A stretch of DNA of 48,690 nucleotides, taken from contig NZ_BRVP01000022.1 in the NCBI RefSeq assembly GCF_027924145.1, positions 1-48,690 of the forward strand. The letters are read 5' to 3'. Under the pieces are notes generated by a model. The model was given only the letters and a program-made list of their open reading frames with translations. It had not been told where the DNA came from and made no database searches. The stretch comes from Neptunitalea chrysea. GTDB lineage: Bacteria; Bacteroidota; Bacteroidia; Flavobacteriales; Flavobacteriaceae. Below are positions 44,557 through 48,690 of the stretch, one piece after another; within the stretch, counting starts at the first letter, position 1, and the number at the start of each line of letters is the position of its first letter. The translations under genes were made by a program, and so were the position numbers.

Positions 44557-45489
44557 TTATTTAACGTTTACCAACTCTACATCAAAAAGTAGTGTAGCAT
44601 TTGGAGGAATAACTCCACCTGCACCTCTAGCACCATATGCTAAATGAGATGGAATAACAAAACGAGCCTTATCTCCTACTTCTAATAAAGCAATACCTTC
44701 ATCCCATCCACTAATTACTTGTCCTACTCCTAAAGTAAAATCAATGGGTTGTTTTCTTTTGTATGAAGAATCAAAAACACCACCATCTAAAAACATTCCT
44801 TTATAGTGTACAGAAACCGTCTTACCCTTCTCTGCTTTTACTCCATCACCTTTTTGAATAATTTTATAACGTAAACCGCTTTCGGTTTTATCAAATCCAG
44901 CAGCAACTTTTTCTAAAGCCTCTTCTGCTTGTTTTTGAGCCTCAGCAATTCTTTTTTCTCTTTCTCCCTCAAACGATCTGAAAGCTTCAATAGCATTCCA
45001 TTTTTCGGCCTCTTCTCCTACTCTAACAATCTCTAAGGTTTCAATTGTATCCCCTTGTTGAATAGCATCTACAACATCTTGCCCTTCTTCAACAAAACCA
45101 AAAACAGTGTGTTTACCATCTAACCAATCTGTTTTTACATGCGTAATAAAGAACTGAGAACCATTGGTTCCAGGACCAGCATTAGCCATAGATAATACAC
45201 CAGGACCAACGTGCTTTAAATCTGAATGAAACTCATCATCAAACTGATACCCTGGGCCACCAGAGCCAGATCCTTCAGGACATCCACCCTGAATCATAAA
45301 ATCAGCGATTACTCGGTGAAAAGTTAATCCGTCATAATAAGGTTGCCCTTGTGGTTTTACATCGTTTTCTAAATTCCCTTCAGCTAGTCCAACAAAGTTC
45401 CCAACTGTACCAGGAGTTTTATCATGAGTAAGTTTTACTAAAATAGCTCCTTTTGAAGTATTAAATTTTGCGTAAATACCGTTTTCCAT
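44557..45489 (-). CDS. Dual immunophilin: cyclophilin-FKBP fusion isomerase
   Basis: 310 residues with two peptidyl-prolyl isomerase folds. Residues 1-150 are a cyclophilin (FHRVIADFMIQGG, the central GPGTNGSQFFIT and WLDGKHTVFGFV). A charged helical linker of about 50 residues (ERE KRIAEAQKQAEEALEKV) joins it to an FKBP domain from about 205 (VSVHYKGMFLDGGVFDSS, VISGWDEGIALL, IPSHLAYGARGAGGVIPPNATLLFDVEL). Both active sites look complete. Such fusions are known from Bacteroidota and some protists. No signal peptide, so it is probably cytosolic. TATCTTTG at 45519-45512 is a candidate promoter box. Confidence 0.92.
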   Translation of the reverse strand: MENGIYAKFNTSKGAILVKLTHDKTPGTVGNFVGLAEGNLENDVKPQGQPYYDGLTFHRVIADFMIQGGCPEGSGSGGPGYQFDDEFHSDLKHVGPGVLSMANAGPGTNGSQFFITHVKTDWLDGKHTVFGFVEEGQDVVDAIQQGDTIETLEIVRVGEEAEKWNAIEAFRSFEGEREKRIAEAQKQAEEALEKVAAGFDKTESGLRYKIIQKGDGVKAEKGKTVSVHYKGMFLDGGVFDSSYKRKQPIDFTLGVGQVISGWDEGIALLEVGDKARFVIPSHLAYGARGAGGVIPPNATLLFDVELVNVK

Positions 45490-45635
45490 TATTATTCTTT
45501 TAAATGAGGGGCAAAGATAATAAATGTTTGCTGCTTACATAACATTACCAAAGGCTTTTGTTTTATAACCACTATCTGTACTATTGAATAAGGAAATCGC
45601 TGCCTTTAAACCACGTCTTTTTAAAATGAAATGAT

Positions 45636-45643
45636 TACCTTTG
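45636..45643 (+). promoter_or_regulatory. Candidate -7 box of the second lpdA
   Basis: TACCTTTG fits TAnnTTTG and lies 33 nt before ATG 45677. No convincing -33 box was found at the right spacing. Confidence 0.4.
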
Positions 45644-45676
45644 TACCCACTTTATAAGACATTTAAATTATAACAT

Positions 45677-47068
45677 ATGAGTAAGTACGATGTTATCGTT
45701 TTAGGGAGCGGTCCAGGTGGATATGTTACCGCTATACGCGCTTCGCAATTAGGTTTTAAAACCGCTGTAATTGAAAAAGAAAACCTTGGTGGTGTATGCC
45801 TTAACTGGGGATGTATACCAACCAAAGCATTATTAAAAAGTGCTCAGGTATTTGAATATTTAAAACATGCTTCTGACTACGGTTTAACAGTAGGAGAATT
45901 TGATAAAGATTTTGACGCTGTTGTAAAAAGAAGTAGAGGGGTTGCAGAAGGAATGAGCAAAGGTGTTCAGTTCTTAATGAAGAAAAACAAAATTGATGTT
46001 ATCGATGGCTTCGGAAAATTACAACCTGGTAAAAAGGTGCTTGTAACTTCTACAGATGGTAGCACAACTGAATATAGTGCAGATAACATTATTATTGCTA
46101 CAGGAGCTCGTTCTAGAGTATTACCGAATTTGCCACAAGATGGTAAAAAAGTAATCGGATACCGTGAAGCAATGACCTTGCCTGAACAACCTAAGAAAAT
46201 GATTGTTGTAGGTAGTGGTGCTATTGGTATTGAGTTTGCTTATTTCTATAATTCTATGGGAACAGAAGTTACTGTTGTAGAATATTTACCAAATATTGTT
46301 CCTGTTGAAGATGAAGACGTTTCTAAACAATTAGAGCGTAGCTTTAAAAAATTAGGAATTAAAGTAATGACTTCTGCAGAAGTTACTACTATAGATACAT
46401 CAGGAGATGGAGTTAAAGCTACTGTTAAAACAGCCAAAGGCGAACAAGTTTTAGAGGCTGATATTATTCTTTCTGCGGTTGGTATTAAAACAAATATTGA
46501 AGGTATTGGTTTAGAAGATGTAGGTATTGCTACCGACAGAGATAAAATTTTAGTAAATGACTATTACCAAACAAATATCCCTGGATATTATGCTATTGGT
46601 GATGTAGTACCAGGACCTGCACTTGCGCACGTAGCATCTGCCGAGGGTATTCTTTGTGTTGAAAAATTGAAAGGAATGCATGTAGAACCGTTAGATTATG
46701 GTAACATTCCTGGATGTACTTATTGTACTCCTGAAATTGCTTCTGTTGGTCTAACTGAGAAAAAAGCTATTGAAGCAGGATACGAAATTAAAGTTGGTAA
46801 ATTCCCATTTACGGCTTCTGGTAAAGCAAAAGCTGGAGGAAACGCTGACGGTTTTGTAAAAGTAATTTTTGATGCTAAATACGGTGAATGGTTAGGATGC
46901 CACATGATTGGTGCTGGTGTTACCGATATGATTGCAGAAGCAGTTGTTGCTAGAAAATTAGAAACGACAGGACACGAAGTATTAAAAGCAGTTCACCCCC
47001 ACCCAACTATGAGTGAAGCGGTAATGGAAGCTGTTGCTGCTGCATATGATGAAGTGATTCACATCTAA
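45677..47068 (+). CDS. lpdA: Dihydrolipoyl dehydrogenase (E3), second copy
   Basis: 463 residues. FAD motif GSGPGGYV at 11-18, redox pair in GVCLNWGCIPTK (C41, C46), NAD motif GSGAIGIEFAYFYN, AIGDVVPGPALAHVA and the catalytic HPHPTMSEAV. It shares the enzyme activity of the copy at 1303-2709 but differs in the active-site flank (NWGC against NVGC). One copy probably serves pyruvate dehydrogenase and the other the 2-oxoglutarate, branched-chain or glycine-cleavage complex; which is which cannot be told here. No E1/E2 genes are adjacent. Confidence 0.95.
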   Translation: MSKYDVIVLGSGPGGYVTAIRASQLGFKTAVIEKENLGGVCLNWGCIPTKALLKSAQVFEYLKHASDYGLTVGEFDKDFDAVVKRSRGVAEGMSKGVQFLMKKNKIDVIDGFGKLQPGKKVLVTSTDGSTTEYSADNIIIATGARSRVLPNLPQDGKKVIGYREAMTLPEQPKKMIVVGSGAIGIEFAYFYNSMGTEVTVVEYLPNIVPVEDEDVSKQLERSFKKLGIKVMTSAEVTTIDTSGDGVKATVKTAKGEQVLEADIILSAVGIKTNIEGIGLEDVGIATDRDKILVNDYYQTNIPGYYAIGDVVPGPALAHVASAEGILCVEKLKGMHVEPLDYGNIPGCTYCTPEIASVGLTEKKAIEAGYEIKVGKFPFTASGKAKAGGNADGFVKVIFDAKYGEWLGCHMIGAGVTDMIAEAVVARKLETTGHEVLKAVHPHPTMSEAVMEAVAAAYDEVIHI

Positions 47069-47091
47069 GAAATTCAGATTTTAGTTATATA

Positions 47092-47128
47092 AAAAAGCCT
47101 TATCCTTTTTATTGGATAAGGCTTTTTA
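47092..47128. terminator. Bidirectional terminator after lpdA copy 2
   Basis: 14-base stem AAAAAGCCTTATCC / GGATAAGGCTTTTT between convergent genes. Confidence 0.88.
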
Positions 47129-47149
47129 TTTATGTTTCGGATATTATTT

Positions 47150-47680
47150 TTAAAGAAAATTATGCCCTACAGAGAATTGAAAAACGGCGTTTTTAGCTTC
47201 TGAATCCATTACATCAGATAATCCAAAATTATAACGTGCCTGAACAAAGAACGATAATATTCTTGCCTCTACACCTACAGCCCCACTAAGATCAAAATCT
47301 TTTAAACTATCTGTTTCAAGAGCATCAAAATTATCACTAATAACATAACCAAACTGAGGCCCTACCATAAAACTAACATTTTTTACCATATAGAACTTAG
47401 CTAAAAGGGGTACATTTATATAATCTATATCAAAATCAATGTCCTCTAATTTAGCTCCTTGTGTAGAATACATTATTTCTGGTTGAATAGAAAAGTTATC
47501 ATTTAAACCTAATTCACCAGTAACACCAATATGGTAACCTGTTTTGTCTTCAAGTCCGTCTAAGCCATCACCCGTAAGGCTAGCAAAGTTAACACCGGCT
47601 TTAATCCCTACATGTTTAGTTTGTGCATATCCACCAATAAAAATAAGTGTCAATAAAATAAATAACAGCGATTTTTTCAT
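47150..47680 (-). CDS. PorT-like outer membrane beta-barrel protein
   Basis: 176 residues with a clear signal peptide (MKKSLLFILLTLIFIGGYAQ). The mature part is alternating strands, for example VGIKAGVNFASLTG, GYHIGVTGELGL, FSIQPEIMYSTQGAKL, INVPLLAKFYMV, FMVGPQFGYVIS and the terminal FQFSVGHNFL ending in an aromatic. This is the small eight-strand barrel type (PorT/OmpA-like DUF) common in Bacteroidota. No function can be given. It follows aroQ by 13 nt and may be co-transcribed with it. Confidence 0.8.
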   Translation of the reverse strand: MKKSLLFILLTLIFIGGYAQTKHVGIKAGVNFASLTGDGLDGLEDKTGYHIGVTGELGLNDNFSIQPEIMYSTQGAKLEDIDFDIDYINVPLLAKFYMVKNVSFMVGPQFGYVISDNFDALETDSLKDFDLSGAVGVEARILSFFVQARYNFGLSDVMDSEAKNAVFQFSVGHNFL

Positions 47681-47693
47681 AATTTATATTTAA

Positions 47694-48113
47694 TTAATTT
47701 ATAAAAGATTGTATAGCCAAATTGTACCCTTTGATTCCAAATCCTACAATTATGCCGCTAGCATTAGGCGATATATAAGAATGCTGTCTAAACTCCTCTC
47801 TTGAAAAGGTATTAGAAATATGAACCTCTATCACCGGAGTTACAATTGCCTTAATAGCATCATATAATGCTACAGACGTATGCGAATAAGCCCCAGCATT
47901 TAATACGACTCCATCATAATTAAAACCTACTTCATGGAGTTTATTTAGCAACTCTCCTTCTACATTACTCTGATAATATTCTAACGCAACATCCTGAAAC
48001 TTATTTTTTAATTCTTCAAAATATGCTTCAAAAGTACTACTACCGTAAATACATGGTTCGCGTTTACCTAATAAATTTAAGTTAGGCCCATTAATTATTA
48101 TAATCTTCTTCAT
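47694..48113 (-). CDS. aroQ: Type II 3-dehydroquinate dehydratase
   Basis: 139 residues from ATG 48113 (MKKIIIINGPNLNLLG), which matches the family start; the frame extends nine codons further, but these are not family-like. Motifs: INGPNLNLLGKREP with the active-site Tyr following in IYGSST, YQSNVEGELLNKLHE, NAGAYSHTSVALYDAI with catalytic His, and EVHISNTFSREEFRQHSYISP. It dehydrates 3-dehydroquinate in the shikimate pathway as a dodecamer. aroE is at 33398. Confidence 0.93.
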   Translation of the reverse strand: MKKIIIINGPNLNLLGKREPCIYGSSTFEAYFEELKNKFQDVALEYYQSNVEGELLNKLHEVGFNYDGVVLNAGAYSHTSVALYDAIKAIVTPVIEVHISNTFSREEFRQHSYISPNASGIIVGFGIKGYNLAIQSFIN

Positions 48114-48144
48114 AGAGTAAATATAACAAAATGTAGCCACAAAA

Positions 48145-48170
48145 AAACCCAGAACTATTGTTCTGGGCTC
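48145..48170 (-). terminator. Terminator after the broken barrel gene
   Basis: Stem CCCAGAAC / GTTCTGGG with loop TATT, and an A-run in plus reading (T-run on the minus strand). It lies 10 nt past the stop of the remnant. Confidence 0.75.
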
Positions 48171-48176
48171 TTTATA

Positions 48177-48386
48177 TTAATTAAAACTAAATTCTAAACC
48201 AACATTAATTGTGCTAAAAGTATAACCATCATCACTAATACCTGTATAAGATACATTTGCTCCTAATAAATCAGAAAATGTATATCCTACTTTTGGTCTG
48301 TAGTAAACACCACAATAAGTTCCATCAGATAATCCGATTGAGTAACCTACATCAGCGCCAAGACACCTATAACTTTCAAAAATATT
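48177..48386 (-). pseudogene. C-terminal remnant of an outer membrane beta-barrel protein
   Basis: Seventy codons including the stop, without a start codon, encode barrel-like strands: ADVGYSIGLSDGTY, GVYYRPKVGYTFSDLLGANVSY and a terminal INVGLEFSFN ending in an aromatic strand. The frame is closed upstream by TAA, and no signal peptide is present, so the N-terminal half is lost. It keeps its terminator. Confidence 0.65.
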
Positions 48387-48408
48387 TTATAGAAAGAGAT
48401 ACAACAAA

Positions 48409-48601
48409 CTAAACAAAATCACCTATTCTATAAACCAGTGTTAATCCATTCATAACCTCTCCATACTCTTTTCCCAAAGTTTTCATCGCTTCTTTGGTTT
48501 CGCAAAAGATTAAACTATTGCTTATACGATCGATCATATTGAGCTTTATACCCAATACTAAAAGAGGTTCCATCTTTTATATCTCGTAAAAGCAATCCCA
48601 T
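48409..48601 (-). other. Two overlapping protein-like fragments
   Basis: Between the barrel remnant and the window edge two minus-strand frames look coding: 48515-48601 (MGLLLRDIKDGTSFSIGYKA, ending in DRSYKQ) and 48409-48537 (MIDRISNSLIFCETKEAMKT, then GKEYGEVMNGLTLVYRIGD). They overlap in different frames and may be one frameshifted gene or separate tails. No function recognised. Confidence 0.3.
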
Positions 48602-48616
48602 ATTTACAAAAAAAAG

Positions 48617-48650
48617 AAAAAGCCCTAAAGAAATAATCTTCAGGGCTTTT
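48617..48650. terminator. Hairpin terminator near the right edge
   Basis: Stem AAAAGCCCT..AAGA / TCTT..AGGGCTTTT with one mismatch; A- and T-runs on both sides allow either direction. Confidence 0.65.
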
Positions 48651-48690
48651 AAATAATTTATATATAATACCTTATCTCTTTAGCGAGAAG

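Noticed and set aside
1-48690. tRNA, rRNA or riboswitch genes
   Set aside because: I looked in the gaps between genes and saw no cloverleaf, rRNA or known aptamer core; a covariance search would be needed to exclude weak ones.

Overview
The window is 48.7 kb of AT-rich DNA from a member of the Bacteroidota, almost certainly a marine-type Flavobacteriaceae. The gene content points there: menaquinone genes interleaved with a CPBP protease, TlpA-like lipoproteins, DUF3810, DUF349, DUF1573, a long NusB, PUR/DUF3276 and a PorT-like barrel. Shine-Dalgarno sequences are mostly absent. Many genes are preceded by the Bacteroidota promoter form TTTG-N17-20-TAnnTTTG. It is mostly ordinary chromosome with several scars of gene decay and one insertion sequence.

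Layout. 1-2.8 kb: 3'-truncated imidazolonepropionase (hutI) and a dihydrolipoyl dehydrogenase. 2.8-3.9 kb: decayed patch with a 5'-truncated TolC-type gene and an orphan TonB-plug-like secreted protein. 4.0-12.1 kb, minus strand: menaquinone cluster menB-menA-(TPR pseudokinase)-(metal-dependent hydrolase)-menC-(CPBP protease)-menE. menD, menF and menH are not in the window. 12.1-15.9 kb: exported C1 peptidase, an IS5-family insertion with a start-codon-occluding hairpin, and aminoacyl-histidine dipeptidase. 15.9-20.5 kb: DUF3810 membrane metallopeptidase-like protein, a frameshifted remnant of an amidohydrolase, and two tandem paralogous lipoproteins of which only the second keeps the thioredoxin CxxC. 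20.5-28.6 kb: SpoU-type RNA methyltransferase, M48 peptidase, RelA/SpoT, Fur-family regulator, purA, OstA-like protein.

28.6-36.2 kb: an array of degenerate hairpin repeats, a class III aminotransferase, a TPR protein, two tandem DUF368 (polyprenyl-phosphate translocase family) proteins overlapping aroE, and a DUF349 protein. 36.3-38.1 kb, minus: nusB-DUF1573-yajC. 38.3-43.0 kb: ABC exporter, PUR-family protein, CsaA-like protein, Mpo1-like protein, two redox proteins. 43.1-43.9 kb: broken RHS-core cassette. 43.9-48.1 kb: DinB/YfiT protein, a fused cyclophilin-FKBP isomerase, a second lpdA, a PorT-like barrel and aroQ. 48.2-48.7 kb: remnants of outer-membrane protein genes.

Themes: menaquinone synthesis, shikimate steps (aroE, aroQ), envelope biogenesis (DUF368, OstA-like, TlpA-like, barrels), stringent response and redox defence. 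I do not see a complete novel defence or biosynthetic system. The most informative unusual items are the hairpin repeat family with paired base changes, the degenerate kinase inside the men cluster, the tandem lipoprotein pair with a lost redox site, the RHS scar and the tandem DUF368 pair. No tRNA, rRNA, CRISPR array or riboswitch was recognised.
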